Positions 46,947 to 56,715 of a DNA stretch of 64,000 nt are shown piece after piece (the first letter of the stretch is position 1; every line of letters begins with the position of its first letter). A program made the position numbers and the translations under genes. Below the pieces are notes generated by a model. The model had not been told where the DNA came from, did not search any database, and worked only from the letters and a program-made list of their open reading frames with translations. The stretch is from Dulcicalothrix desertica PCC 7102 (GTDB lineage: Bacteria; Cyanobacteriota; Cyanobacteriia; Cyanobacteriales; Nostocaceae): positions 1-64,000 of the forward strand of contig NZ_RSCL01000023.1 in NCBI RefSeq assembly GCF_003991905.1, in the 5' to 3' direction.

Positions 46947-47309
46947 ATGAGTATAAATTCTATCACTCTTATCGGTCGTGTCGGCACAGACCCAGATATT
47001 AAATACTTTGATTCTGGCTCGGTGAAGTGTCGGTTAACATTGGCGGTTAATCGCCGTAGTCGTGATGCAGAACCAGATTGGTTTAGCTTAGAGATATGGG
47101 GTAAAACAGCCCAAATAGCTAAGGATTATGTAACAAAGGGTAAACAAATAGGAGTTAAGGGTTCTTTAAAATTTGACACTTGGGTTGATAACAAAACAGG
47201 TGCCAACCGTTCCACACCAGTTATCTTAGTAGAACAGTTGGAGTTACTAGGTTCTAAGCGCGATACCGATAACTCAGGAAGCGACTTCGACAGTCCTGAT
47301 AATTTTTAA
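46947..47309 (+). CDS. ssb: single-stranded DNA-binding protein
   Basis: A 120-residue SSB with one OB-fold: NSITLIGRVGTDPDIKYFDSG, LTLAVNRRS, WFSLEIWGKTAQIAKDYVTKG and VILVEQLELLG. The C-terminal acidic tip (FDSPDNF) is the partner-binding tail. The protein is short, as is usual in cyanobacteria. A hairpin lies directly after the stop. Confidence 0.93.
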   Translation: MSINSITLIGRVGTDPDIKYFDSGSVKCRLTLAVNRRSRDAEPDWFSLEIWGKTAQIAKDYVTKGKQIGVKGSLKFDTWVDNKTGANRSTPVILVEQLELLGSKRDTDNSGSDFDSPDNF

Positions 47310-47315
47310 CTTGTA

Positions 47316-47337
47316 GCACAGGCATCCCTGCCTGTGC
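47316..47337. terminator. GCACAGGCA hairpin after ssb
   Basis: GCACAGGCA-TCCC-TGCCTGTGC, 6 bp past the ssb stop and 13 bp before the end of the convergent SIMPL gene. It probably terminates both. Related copies are at 27775 and 55595. Confidence 0.7.
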
Positions 47338-47349
47338 CACAATTCAAGA

Positions 47350-48093
47350 TTAATAACTGATTTGTAAAGTAACTGAAGCTTCAACTTGTTGCTCACCACC
47401 AACAACAGGAGTAGGAGGCGCCGCTACATCTGCCCTTACGCTAGCAGCAGCCATTTCTCGATATACAGGTCTAGGAGGAACGGCGCCATTAATTTGTACG
47501 TTAACGACTTCTTTCGGTTTCAAGCCAAGGGTCGTGAATACTGCATTTGCTTGTTGCTGTGCGTCTTGAGTTGCTTTTTGTAAAGCTTGTCTTTGCGCTT
47601 GGGATATCGCTTCATCACTTGCAACAAAACTTATGCCATCAATACGTGTAGCGCCTGCTTTGACTACATCATCAAGCAAGTTACCAGTTCTATCAGTAGG
47701 AATACGGAAATTAACAGTGTTAGTAGCACTGTAACCAGTAATTCGCTGTACGTTGTTAGTGTAACTGTAAACTGGGTTGAGGTTAATGTTTGTTGTTTGT
47801 AATTTTTCAACCCCAGGACGCGATTTTATTAACGTTACTACAGCACTTGAACGACGCGCCGCTTCTTGCTGAACTTGTTTTGCGTCTTTTCCTTGCACTT
47901 CTACACCCACATTGACCTGAGAAAGAGTCGTTGGTATAGACTCTACACCACGTCCACTTACCGTTAGTGTCCGTAACATCCGCTCCTTTTCTTGAGCTAA
48001 ACTAGGCTGCACAAAACTAGCGCACAATAATAACGCTACAGGGAACGCTTTCCAAAAATTGCCATTAATGCTAGGCATAACTAACTGACTCAT
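47350..48093 (-). CDS. SIMPL-domain (DUF541) periplasmic protein
   Basis: A 247-residue protein. The signal peptide is about residues 13-34 (FWKAFPVALLLCASFV, cleavage SLAQ). The SIMPL domain follows: RTLTVSGRGVESIPTTLSQVNVGVEVQGKDA, then ATNTVNFRIPTDRTGNLLDDVVKAGAT and ARKAL-like QRQALQKATQDAQQQANA. Family members (BP26/OMP28 type) form periplasmic rings; their function is unclear. AGGAG lies 9 nt before the ATG at 48093 (6 nt before a GTG one codon earlier, which is also possible). Confidence 0.85.
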   Translation of the reverse strand: MSQLVMPSINGNFWKAFPVALLLCASFVQPSLAQEKERMLRTLTVSGRGVESIPTTLSQVNVGVEVQGKDAKQVQQEAARRSSAVVTLIKSRPGVEKLQTTNINLNPVYSYTNNVQRITGYSATNTVNFRIPTDRTGNLLDDVVKAGATRIDGISFVASDEAISQAQRQALQKATQDAQQQANAVFTTLGLKPKEVVNVQINGAVPPRPVYREMAAASVRADVAAPPTPVVGGEQQVEASVTLQISY

Positions 48094-48615
48094 CACTCTT
48101 CACTCCTTATAAATATACACACGAATTTTTACAGATACTTAAGTCAAATCAATAGTACCTGAAATAGATTAAATGCCAAAAATATCAACAATATATCTAT
48201 TTAATTAGCAAAAATTTACATATAAAATCTTTACCAATCTATTAGATAATTATTGCTTTTACATTATTTCACTTGAACTTATCAATCACAAAACTAATTA
48301 TATAGCAGGAGTTTGAATGTAATCGCGACATGTTATAAGATACACTTTCATTCATAACCTTTGCCTATTTATTTTTCTTTGTGTACTGTTTTTCAGTTCA
48401 TTTGAAACCTAATTTATCATGTTTCTACTTTGGCATGGTGCCTTCTTAAAACGATGCACGGTTACGTTTTTTGAAACTAAAAAATTACCAGAAACCGGGT
48501 TTCTTACGTTTCTTACAAGTTGTAATTATTGGTAATAATTTCTATTAAATTAACTAAATAACAATTAATCCCCTAGCAGTTGGTAGAGTAGAGGGATGAT
48601 TTCGCGTCTTTTACA
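48094..48615. other. AT-rich divergent spacer
   Basis: A 520-bp divergent spacer holding one AGAAACCGGGTTTCT palindrome (48490-48504). Otherwise A+T-rich with no gene, and presumably with the promoters of the SIMPL and antiporter genes. Confidence 0.5.
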
Positions 48616-49989
48616 ATGCAATTAGACTTAATGACAATTTTTTTTCAACCGTTACATTTACTTGCATCTACAACTGAGACTGCCGATAGTTCTTTAGTAT
48701 TAGCATCAGTACTACTAAGTTTAGTGGTAGTTTACTTTGCTAGCAAGTTGGGTGGAGAGCTATCTAACCGCATCGGGTTGCCTCCTGTTTTAGGAGAACT
48801 TGTAGGTGGTGTAGTAGTAGGTGTTTCAGCTTTACACCTTTTGGTATTTGGTGATGCTGAAACTTCAAGCTCAGTAATAATGCAGTTCTTGACCTTTACA
48901 GGTAGTTTAAGTCCCGAAGCTGCAAACAGCGTATTTCATGCACAATCGGAAGTAATATCTGTTTTGGCAGAATTAGGTGTTATTATCCTGCTGTTTGAAA
49001 TTGGCTTGGAGTCTAATTTAAAGGATTTATTATCTGTTGGACTGCAGGCAACGGTGGTAGCTTTTGTTGGAGTGGTGGTTCCCTTTGCAGCGGGTACTGC
49101 TGGGCTAATGTTGATATTCGGTGTGGGTGCGGTTCCTGCTATTTTCGCAGGAGCGGCACTGACGGCAACAAGTATTGGTATTACATCCAGGGTACTATCA
49201 GAGTTAGGGCGCCTCAATTCTAAAGAAGGGCAAATAATTTTGGGGGCTGCTGTTATTGACGACGTGTTGGGTATTATTGTTCTGGCTGTCGTAGCTAGTC
49301 TTGCTAAAGATGGTGCTGTAGATGTTGGCAAAGTCATATACTTGATTTTTAGTGCTGCTGGCTTCTTAGTAGGTGCCATTGCACTGGGTAATTTCTTTAA
49401 CAAATCGTTTGTAGCGGTTGTTAATGTTCTCAAAACCCGGGGTGAACTGATATTACCCGCATTTATTTTCGCTTTTCTAATGGCATATTTTGCCGCGTCT
49501 ATTCAGTTAGAAGCAATTTTAGGTTCGTTTGCTGCTGGTTTAGTTCTTGAAGAAACTGAAAAACGCAAAGAGCTACAGCAACAAATAATTCCCATTGCTG
49601 ATATGTTAGTACCAATTTTCTTTGTAACTGTAGGCGCCAAAACTGACTTAAGCGTTCTTAACCCCGCTATACCTAGCAACCGGGAAGGGTTAATAATGGC
49701 AATATTTTTAGTAACGGTAGCTATTCTCGGTAAACTTGTTACAGGTTTTAGTGTATTCGGAAAAGAAAAAATTAACCGCTTGGCTATTGGTGTAGGAATG
49801 ATACCACGTGGAGAAGTTGGACTAGTATTTTTGGGTATTGGTTCAAGTGTAGGTATTTTAACCAAGCCATTAGAAGCGGCAATCATCGTCATGGTGATAG
49901 TTACAACATTTTTGGCGCCGCCATTTTTAAGGATTGTATTCCCAGACCCAGAACCAGCTGCTTTGAGCAATACTGCCGAAAATCCATAA
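48616..49989 (+). CDS. CPA2-family cation/proton antiporter
   Basis: A 457-residue membrane protein with about 12 helices. It fits Na+(K+)/H+ exchangers: IGLPPVLGELVGGVVVG, the helix-bend ALTATSIGITSRVLSELG, the acidic pair in AAVIDDVLGIIVLAV (two adjacent Asp in mid-membrane) and ASIQLEAILGSFAAGLVLEET. No KTN/TrkA domain is attached. The cyanobacterial NhaS3-like thylakoid exchangers belong to this family, but the ion is not determined from sequence. A double hairpin follows the stop. Confidence 0.9.
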   Translation: MQLDLMTIFFQPLHLLASTTETADSSLVLASVLLSLVVVYFASKLGGELSNRIGLPPVLGELVGGVVVGVSALHLLVFGDAETSSSVIMQFLTFTGSLSPEAANSVFHAQSEVISVLAELGVIILLFEIGLESNLKDLLSVGLQATVVAFVGVVVPFAAGTAGLMLIFGVGAVPAIFAGAALTATSIGITSRVLSELGRLNSKEGQIILGAAVIDDVLGIIVLAVVASLAKDGAVDVGKVIYLIFSAAGFLVGAIALGNFFNKSFVAVVNVLKTRGELILPAFIFAFLMAYFAASIQLEAILGSFAAGLVLEETEKRKELQQQIIPIADMLVPIFFVTVGAKTDLSVLNPAIPSNREGLIMAIFLVTVAILGKLVTGFSVFGKEKINRLAIGVGMIPRGEVGLVFLGIGSSVGILTKPLEAAIIVMVIVTTFLAPPFLRIVFPDPEPAALSNTAENP

Positions 49990-49996
49990 TCAGCAA

Positions 49997-50032
49997 AGAA
50001 ACCGGGTTTCTCAACTTAGAAACCCGGTTTCT
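49997..50032. terminator. AGAAACCGGG-type hairpin after the antiporter gene
   Basis: AGAAACCGGGTTTCT (49997-50011) and AGAAACCCGGTTTCT (50018-50032), separated by 6 bp, are palindromes individually and also pair with each other. They start 7 bp after the stop. Confidence 0.7.
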
Positions 50033-50352
50033 AAGATTTAGCTATTAATTTTAGCTATCAAAGAGTGAACAATTTGTATAAAAAGCTTATATGTTACGGC
50101 ACCTTCTATTGGTGCCTTTGATTTTATGTTTAGATTTATATTTTGGCGGAAGTATTTTAAATGATGCCGTGGATGTGCGGAGTAGTTTGTGATAGCATAT
50201 GACGCTACGTGCTGTTTGCCAGAATTCTTGAGAAATCTCAACGATTGGGTAACAACAGATGCTAGAGTATCCGTGCGTTGACTGCATAAGGATTTGCCAA
50301 TGCTGTCTTCAGATTGCACTACTACCAGGAACGTTTTGGTGGAGAAAATATT
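50033..50352. other. amiC1 upstream spacer
   Basis: A 320-bp spacer with a short hairpin (GGCACCTT/TTGGTGCC, about 50098-50118). A 93-codon minus-strand ORF here is not convincing. The amiC1 promoter presumably lies here. Confidence 0.5.
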
Positions 50353-51933
50353 GTGAAACTACATTGGTTGTTATCAGGTACTTTTATAACTTCGATTTTG
50401 ATACTGCCGTCCGAAGTTCGCGCTCTGAACGGTTCAATTATATTTGATAACGATAATGGAGCAAAAATAATACAAAAGTATCAACTAGTTCAAAAGTTGA
50501 GAACAGATCAAGCTGGAACACAAATCGAAAATGTACGAGTTACGGGTGACGGTTTCTTTATCCGTACCAATGGCGGAAATCCTTTGGTTCGTATTTCTCG
50601 TAGTCGTGATCAAAAAACTATCAATATAGATATATCGGGAGCATCGCTAGCACCAAGTTTAACGCCAGAGATGATGGTAAATCGTTTTGGTGTTAGCCAA
50701 GTAATTTTATCGCAACTTGAAGGTAATACTCCCATTGTTAGGATGTCTTTACAAGTTGAAAGAAACAGCCCTAACTGGAGAGTTTTGAAAAATGCTAACA
50801 ATTTGATTTTTTTACCTGACCGTTTTGGTGGTGGCGCCAATACTTCAGTGTCTAATAGTGGTGGTTCAAATAATCCTGCTCCTTCCCCTTCACCTTCCCC
50901 TCCACCTTCTCTTCCGTTCCCTGGTATTCCACCGACACCAGGTCGCAGTAATACTCCAGCAACAATTCAATCAGTAGAACTTGCAGGTGGTGGAACGCAA
51001 TTAATTATTCGTGCAGACCAAAACTTTAGTGCCACAAGCGGTTGGGATAGAGCAACAGGAATGTTCCGTATTACCGTAACAAACGCGCGTCTTACCAACA
51101 ACGTTCGTGGTCCAGCACTTGATAGTAATAGCCCTATTCTTCGGATTCGGTTAACCGAACAAAAAGAATCAAATACTGTAGTAATTTTGGTGCAACCTGC
51201 TAGCGGAGTCCAAATTGGGCAACTAAATCAAATTACTGGGCAGTTTTTAGCGCTCGAATTGCGGCGTAATAGACCAATACCACCGATTACGCCGTTCCCT
51301 GACCCAATTAGACCAGGTGGTTCGGGGCCAATTATTGGTGAACTTCCACGTCCTCCTGTAGACCCTATACCTGGGCGAAGACGTAATGATGGACGTTTAG
51401 TCGTAATTATTGACCCAGGACACGGAGGTAAGGACTCAGGCGCCCTTGGAATAGGGGGTTCTATGGAAAAAGATGTAATTTTGCCAATAGGTATTAGAGT
51501 TGCCCAAATTCTTCAGCAAAACGGTATACAAGCAGTAATGACGCGCAATGCCGATTATTTCGTGACGTTGCAAGGTCGAGTGGATATGGCGGAACGAATC
51601 AACGCCGATGTATTTGTTAGCATCCACGCAAACTCAGCCGGTGTAAGTCGTCCGGATGTGAATGGATTGGAAACGTATTATTACGACAGTGGTCTAGAAC
51701 TTGCTCGCATAGTCCACAGTACCATACTTCAGAGTCTCAGTGTCCGAGACAGAGGAGTACGACGAGCGAGATTTTTTGTTTTGAGAAAAAGCTCAATGCC
51801 TTCAATTTTAGTAGAAACCGGGTTTATGACAGGTACTCAAGACGTATCGCGGCTCGTGACACCACAATACCAAGCTCAAATGGCTGATGCCATCGCGCGC
51901 GGTGTTTTGCAATATCTCCGACAAATTCGATAG
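50353..51933 (+). CDS. amiC1: N-acetylmuramoyl-L-alanine amidase, AmiC type, with two AMIN domains
   Basis: A 526-residue exported amidase. A signal peptide covers 1-28. Two AMIN-like beta domains (about 45-165 and 200-310: IENVRVTGDGFFIRTNG, ATIQSVELAGGGTQLIIRAD) are linked by Pro/Ser tracts. The Amidase_3 domain (about 345-525) has zinc ligands in IDPGHGGKDSG, SIHANSAG and Glu in ILVETGFMT. AmiC in Anabaena drills septal nanopores for cell-cell communication (established). The GTG at 50353 follows GGAG by 8 nt and matches the paralogue's start. It lacks the first AMIN domain of amiC2. Confidence 0.88.
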   Translation: MKLHWLLSGTFITSILILPSEVRALNGSIIFDNDNGAKIIQKYQLVQKLRTDQAGTQIENVRVTGDGFFIRTNGGNPLVRISRSRDQKTINIDISGASLAPSLTPEMMVNRFGVSQVILSQLEGNTPIVRMSLQVERNSPNWRVLKNANNLIFLPDRFGGGANTSVSNSGGSNNPAPSPSPSPPPSLPFPGIPPTPGRSNTPATIQSVELAGGGTQLIIRADQNFSATSGWDRATGMFRITVTNARLTNNVRGPALDSNSPILRIRLTEQKESNTVVILVQPASGVQIGQLNQITGQFLALELRRNRPIPPITPFPDPIRPGGSGPIIGELPRPPVDPIPGRRRNDGRLVVIIDPGHGGKDSGALGIGGSMEKDVILPIGIRVAQILQQNGIQAVMTRNADYFVTLQGRVDMAERINADVFVSIHANSAGVSRPDVNGLETYYYDSGLELARIVHSTILQSLSVRDRGVRRARFFVLRKSSMPSILVETGFMTGTQDVSRLVTPQYQAQMADAIARGVLQYLRQIR

Positions 51934-52657
51934 CAAATAGACTCATATGTTTAAACCGAACACCAAGTATTTTGTACTGCCATTACAAATAGCATTGTAG
52001 AGACAAGGGTTCATCGCGTCTCGGTTATTGGTAACTGGTTTTATTGGTCAGCATCAAATATTGCACCCCTGACCAAGAACAAAATTCCAATAATCAACGA
52101 CTACATAGACAGGGACTTATATAACGATAGCCGTGCATCAGTTACTCAAACCGTCCTATTCCTCGCTACTTCCATCAACTTTACCTTTCGCGATTATTTT
52201 TATTTTTTTATGCTTGGGTTGACACTACGATTCAAAACTGGATAAATTGTTTCAAAAAATACAATTCTTATTTTGGGCAGTTTGTTAAACGTAGGTCTTG
52301 TGCGCCTGTCCGTGTCGCTGTTCTCAAAATCTCAAATAACACGTGGTGTATGTTACAACCAATGATTGACACTTACTGTTAATTTTGGTTATCTCATTAT
52401 TGGCGTAAGAATAATGCTGTAGCGAGCAATTTTTGATACAGCTACGTATCGAAAGTTAATTTTCTCTTCTGAGCATTCATCTGTGGGTGTGGAGCCATAT
52501 AACCGCGATAGCAATACAAAGCGTGTGGTGGCCAGAACGCCTGTAATAACTGCTTCTCGTTGGGTGACGGTGTGAGGAATAGCTAAAAAAAACAAAACAT
52601 TATATTTGACCGATTGACGCAAAGCGCGTTACATCAATGGATTCAGGAGAAAACACT
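51934..52657. other. 724-bp spacer between the two amidase genes
   Basis: A degenerate GTAGAGACA...GCGTCTC repeat lies at about 51997-52022. The rest has no coding signal that I trust; a 77-codon minus-strand ORF (52389-52622) is unsupported. Long for an intra-cluster gap, it may hold an independent amiC2 promoter. Confidence 0.5.
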
Positions 52658-54586
52658 GTGAGATTACACTGGTTACTACCCAGCACCCTTTTTACTGTCT
52701 TCATACTTCCGTCGCCCGCCCATGCAGCTAAACTTAACTCTTGGCGGTTTGATGCCAATCAAAACCGATTGGAAATCGTTACCGACGGCGCCGTGCAACC
52801 AAAAGCACAGCTAATTTTTAACCCAACACGGGTAGTTATCGATTTACCAGGAACGCGGTTTGGACGTCCCCAGCTTACGCAACCAATAGGTGGGGCAATA
52901 CGTTCGCTTCGTATCGGACAATTCGACGAAAATACAGCGCGTCTTGTCGTTGAACTTGCACCTGGTTTTACGCTTGACCCTGCTCAAGTCAAATTTGTCG
53001 GGGTTAGTCCCAGTCGTTGGAATGTTCAATTACCAAAACCCGAACGTGAACAAGTTGGAGATTCCTCTGATAAAGGTATCTATAATGTAATCACTACTCC
53101 TTCCAATAACACGCCTCCTAGCAATGCAAATAACTCAAGACCCTTACCCCCATCAACAGTAGTTGCCGCTTCGTCCGTACCAACCACTGTTGAGAATGTT
53201 CAAATTACGGGTGATGGTTTTTTTGTTCGCACTAGTGGGGCTGGAAATCCACAGTTGAGAGTAATTCGTAGTCTCGATAGACGCTCGATAGATGTAGACA
53301 TTACTGGCGCCACAATATCATCGCAAGCGCAACGCGACATTTCAGTTAATAAACATGGTGTTAACAGAGTTTTATTATCTCAACTAAATTCTAGAACTCC
53401 AACTGTCAGAATGCAGCTACAGGTAAATCAAGACAGTCCTAACTGGAATGCTTCATTAAGCGGTGCAAATGGATTGATTTTAATTCCTAGCGCTACCCCA
53501 GTTGTTAGACTCCCAAGTCCAAATACTCGTCCTCCTATCAACCAACCAGACCCAAATCCACCAATAACTGTTAATACAGTTGCCACAATTCAATCGGTTG
53601 AGCTTAACGCTACAGGTACACAGCTCATTATTAGTGGAGACCAGCGTTTAACGGGAAGCGGTGGGTGGGATAGGTCTACTGGACAATATCGTATTACTAT
53701 TCCTAACGCCAAGTTACAACAAAACGTTCGCGGTCCAAGTTTTGGCGCCAACAGTCCAGTCTTAAAAGTTCGTTTACAGCAGCAAGACCCTAACACTGTC
53801 GCAATATTAGTACAACCTGCCGCAGGAGTACAATTTGGACAAGTTAATCAGCTTAGTGGTCAACTACTATCACTCGACCTCTCTCGTGGACGTATAAGTA
53901 CCCTACCACCTATTAATCCACCGTCCCAACCTATTAAACCTCCTGTAGTTCTTCCATTACCGCTTCCACGTCCTAACCCCCAACCGTTACCTCCCGGTGG
54001 CAACCCTGTACCTACCCCACAACCTCCAGTACGTCAACCAACTCCCAAAGGCAAAATCGTTGTGGTTGTTGACCCAGGACATGGAGGTAAAGATTCAGGC
54101 GCCCCAGGTCTTCGTGGTTTACTTGAAAAAGACGTAATTCTACCTATCGGTCTACGAGTTAGGTCAATCTTGGAACAAAATGGTATTCAAGTTGTCATGA
54201 CTCGTGATTCTGATTACTTTGTTGACTTAAAACCACGGGTAGACATGGCAGAACGTGTTAACGCCAATTTATTCGTCAGCATCCACGCTAACTCTATCAG
54301 TGGGCGCCCAGATGTCAACGGTTTGGAAGTTTACTATTATGACAGTGGTTATCGTCTTGCTGAAGCAGTTCGCCAAAGCGTTCTCCAAAATATCTCTACT
54401 ATTAAAGACCGAGGCACCCGTAAAGCCAGATTTTATGTTTTGAGAAAAAGCTCAATGCCTTCGATTTTAGTAGAAACAGGTTACATGACAGGAAGAGAAG
54501 ATAACCCCCGTCTCGGTAATCGTGAATATCAAAATCGCATGGCTGAAGCTATCGCACGCGGTGTTCTCAGATATTTAGGAAGATAA
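52658..54586 (+). CDS. amiC2: N-acetylmuramoyl-L-alanine amidase, AmiC type, with three AMIN domains
   Basis: A 642-residue exported amidase. A signal peptide covers 1-25. Three AMIN-like beta domains lie at about 25-130 (LNSWRFDANQNRLEIVTDGA), 160-280 (VENVQITGDGFFVRTSGAG) and 310-415 (ATIQSVELNATGTQLIISGD), with Pro-rich linkers between. Amidase_3 (about 460-640) has DPGHGGKDSGAPG, SIHANSISG and ILVETGYMTG. The GTG at 52658 follows AGGAG by 8 nt. Together with amiC1 it probably shapes septa and nanopores needed for filament integrity and heterocyst communication. Confidence 0.9.
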   Translation: MRLHWLLPSTLFTVFILPSPAHAAKLNSWRFDANQNRLEIVTDGAVQPKAQLIFNPTRVVIDLPGTRFGRPQLTQPIGGAIRSLRIGQFDENTARLVVELAPGFTLDPAQVKFVGVSPSRWNVQLPKPEREQVGDSSDKGIYNVITTPSNNTPPSNANNSRPLPPSTVVAASSVPTTVENVQITGDGFFVRTSGAGNPQLRVIRSLDRRSIDVDITGATISSQAQRDISVNKHGVNRVLLSQLNSRTPTVRMQLQVNQDSPNWNASLSGANGLILIPSATPVVRLPSPNTRPPINQPDPNPPITVNTVATIQSVELNATGTQLIISGDQRLTGSGGWDRSTGQYRITIPNAKLQQNVRGPSFGANSPVLKVRLQQQDPNTVAILVQPAAGVQFGQVNQLSGQLLSLDLSRGRISTLPPINPPSQPIKPPVVLPLPLPRPNPQPLPPGGNPVPTPQPPVRQPTPKGKIVVVVDPGHGGKDSGAPGLRGLLEKDVILPIGLRVRSILEQNGIQVVMTRDSDYFVDLKPRVDMAERVNANLFVSIHANSISGRPDVNGLEVYYYDSGYRLAEAVRQSVLQNISTIKDRGTRKARFYVLRKSSMPSILVETGYMTGREDNPRLGNREYQNRMAEAIARGVLRYLGR

Positions 54587-54596
54587 ATACACGACT

Positions 54597-54624
54597 GTAG
54601 AGACGTTACATGTAACGTCTCTAC
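54597..54624. terminator. GTAGAGACG-type palindrome after amiC2
   Basis: A perfect 28-bp palindrome identical to 11352-11379, beginning 10 bp after the stop and followed by six A residues. A plausible bidirectional terminator. Confidence 0.7.
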
Positions 54625-54722
54625 AAAAAATTCCCTGTTTGTAAAAAAACTCCTTGGCTAGATATTTGTGTAATTGCTATAAATCCTGTATTCTTATTCA
54701 AAAATAAAAAGACTAACTAGCT

Positions 54723-55589
54723 GTGTTTCTATCCTCAAACTTTGAAACTAATCTTGGACAAGAAAACTTTAACTATTACACAGAACCACAGCGTGCCCCG
54801 ATTGGGGTATTTGATAGTGGGGTGGGGGGTTTAACTGTACTACGCGAACTGTATCGCCAAATTCCAAATGAGTCGATTCTCTATTTTGGAGATACGGCTC
54901 GACTACCTTATGGTATTCGCTCTCAAGCTGAAATTATTCAGTTTAACCGCGAAATTCTAACTTGGATGCAGCATGTTGGTGTTAAGATGGCAGTAATGGC
55001 TTGTAATACAAGTTCTGCACTTGCCCTTGAAACTGTACGCGAAGAATTTGATTTTCCGATTATTGGTGTTATTCTTCCAGGTGCCTTAGCCGCAGTTCAA
55101 TATGGAAAACGTATCGGTGTTATCGCGACTCCAGCCACAGCAAAAAGTAACGCCTATAAAAACGCTATCCTAGAAATTGATGCAATAGCTCAAGTTTGGC
55201 AAGTTAGCTGCCCTGAATTTGTCCCTTTAATCGAACAAAACCGTATTCATGACCCCTACACTGTTGAAGTAGCAACGTCATACCTAGAACCACTAATTCA
55301 ACAACAAATCGATACATTGGTTTACGGTTGTACTCACTATCCTCACTTGGCGCCAATTTTACGCTCGCTTTTACCAAGTACAGTTAACATTGTAGACCCA
55401 GCAGTTTACGTTGCTTCTGCTTGCGCGACTGAACTTGATATACTCAACTTACGTAACAACTTCCCGCCAATGCCAACTCGCTTTGTCGTCAGTGGTTGCC
55501 CAGAAACCTTCGCACTTACTTCTGTAAACTGGCTCGGTTGCACTCCAACAGTTGAAGTCGTAAACTGTGGGTCAGGTATTTTGGCTTAA
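54723..55589 (+). CDS. murI: glutamate racemase
   Basis: A 288-residue enzyme providing D-glutamate for peptidoglycan. Motifs are GVFDSGVGGLTVLREL, FGDTARLPYG, and two catalytic cysteines in MACNTSSALA and VYGCTHYPHLAP. The start is a GTG, with about 20 poorly conserved lead residues. It sits between amiC2 and sds, an order I recall from Nostoc/Anabaena, so the segment serves wall synthesis. Confidence 0.94.
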   Translation: MFLSSNFETNLGQENFNYYTEPQRAPIGVFDSGVGGLTVLRELYRQIPNESILYFGDTARLPYGIRSQAEIIQFNREILTWMQHVGVKMAVMACNTSSALALETVREEFDFPIIGVILPGALAAVQYGKRIGVIATPATAKSNAYKNAILEIDAIAQVWQVSCPEFVPLIEQNRIHDPYTVEVATSYLEPLIQQQIDTLVYGCTHYPHLAPILRSLLPSTVNIVDPAVYVASACATELDILNLRNNFPPMPTRFVVSGCPETFALTSVNWLGCTPTVEVVNCGSGILA

Positions 55590-55594
55590 CTACT

Positions 55595-55640
55595 GCACAG
55601 GCATCCTCGCGCTTTGTATTGCACTAGCAGGATGCCTATG
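55595..55640. terminator. GCACAGGCATCCT hairpin after murI
   Basis: GCACAGGCATCCT (55595-55607) pairs with AGGATGCCTATGC (55629-55641) around a GC-containing loop, 6 bp after the murI stop. Related to the hairpins at 27775 and 47316. Confidence 0.6.
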
Positions 55641-55647
55641 CTATTAG

Positions 55648-55764
55648 TTACACATCATCAATTGGCGAAGTTTTGTTTCCAGAACGTTTCGCTAATGCCA
55701 ATAAGAGGTATACAGTAAATAAATATCCAGAAGCTAATATAAAAATGATCATCGCCGTTCTCAC
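55648..55764 (-). CDS. candidate 38-residue membrane protein
   Basis: The minus strand encodes MRTAMIIFILASGYLF, TVYLLLALAKRSGN and KTSPIDDV (GTG start read as Met). One hydrophobic helix (residues 5-25) is followed by a positive-then-acidic tail, the layout of small thylakoid or complex-associated subunits. I cannot name it, and it has no clear ribosome site. Too short for standard gene calling. Confidence 0.4.
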   Translation of the reverse strand: MRTAMIIFILASGYLFTVYLLLALAKRSGNKTSPIDDV

Positions 55765-56715
55765 ATAAACTATTTTTTTTTACGAGTTATTTGTGTTTAA
55801 TATTAAGCAAACGCCATTAGCTAACCGCGTTTCGTGCGAATACATCTCACGATTAAAGCAGCACTCTGTTTCGTACTAAAAATAATTAGCACGGTTTAGT
55901 TTGCCTAGAACTAAGTTCTTTGCTTTTTGGCTTTATAGTTATTTATGTTTACAGACTCACTGCTGTTATTCAGCTGTCTAAACGCCATACAGCAATTTAG
56001 AGCGTTGCCTGGACAGTCTCTTCAAGTCTGCAAAATTTTTGCCTTTGTGTTTATTTACAAGAAAGGACATATAAGCCTTTTAATTAAGCGTTAAAGGCTT
56101 ACTGACTCCTTTACCGAAATAATTTCGCTCTTCCGGCAAGAAACTATATGAACCTACTGTCAAACCACTGAAATTGCTAAAAACAGCTTCCCTAGTTCAA
56201 CGAACGGTATCTATTTGACTCACGACTCTCAAAAAGTAAAACACGCTTAAGCGCATTACTTTTCGTGCGGTGATTAACAAAAAACTTTTAAGTCCCTTAA
56301 TTTTAGCGTAACATAACCACCGGGACTTTTCATCTCAGTTCTGAGTTATTTTTCAAATATTTTGGCAATCACAAAAATAAGTTTTTCTTTTGTTTTTTGC
56401 CTATTGTATAAATAATAATTATTCTACTTACGTAGATATTAATAATTTTGCACCCTTCCCTTATGTAGTAAATAATATAACAATAATTATCTCACTTCAG
56501 CAAATGTTTTAAAGTATTTTTTTATACATACAGGTCTTTTCGGTAGGATTTTACCTCAAAATGCCTTTTTGGGGGTTGTGGGTAGAAAAAATACTGCTGT
56601 TGCTATTGATTAATACAATGATTCTTCACAATAAGCTTTGCAGTCTACCTGCGTTATCTTAAAATGAGTATAGAATATGTAAACTTTCGTAACTTAAGCC
56701 AGAGTCCGCCCATCC
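55765..56715. other. 950-bp non-coding spacer before sds
   Basis: It contains a weak hairpin (AAGTCCC...GGGACTT, 56290-56328). I searched for tmRNA, 6S, RNase P and SRP signatures by eye and saw none. A+T-rich, with no coding frame I trust. This is the longest gene-free stretch in the window. Confidence 0.5.

Noticed and set aside
48936-49970. Two long minus-strand ORFs antisense to the antiporter gene
   Set aside because: Shadow frames with biased Ser/Thr/Pro/Ile content; the plus strand is a clear transporter.
50038-50319. 93-codon ORF on the minus strand
   Set aside because: It lies in the amiC1 promoter region with no family features; an alternative frame of similar length exists there.
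51823-51838. AGAAACCGGGTTT inside amiC1
   Set aside because: The paralogue has nearly the same codons (VETGYMT) at the same place, so it is conserved coding sequence and not a repeat insertion.
52389-52622. 77-codon ORF on the minus strand
   Set aside because: No recognisable motif and no ribosome site; probably chance in a 724-bp spacer.
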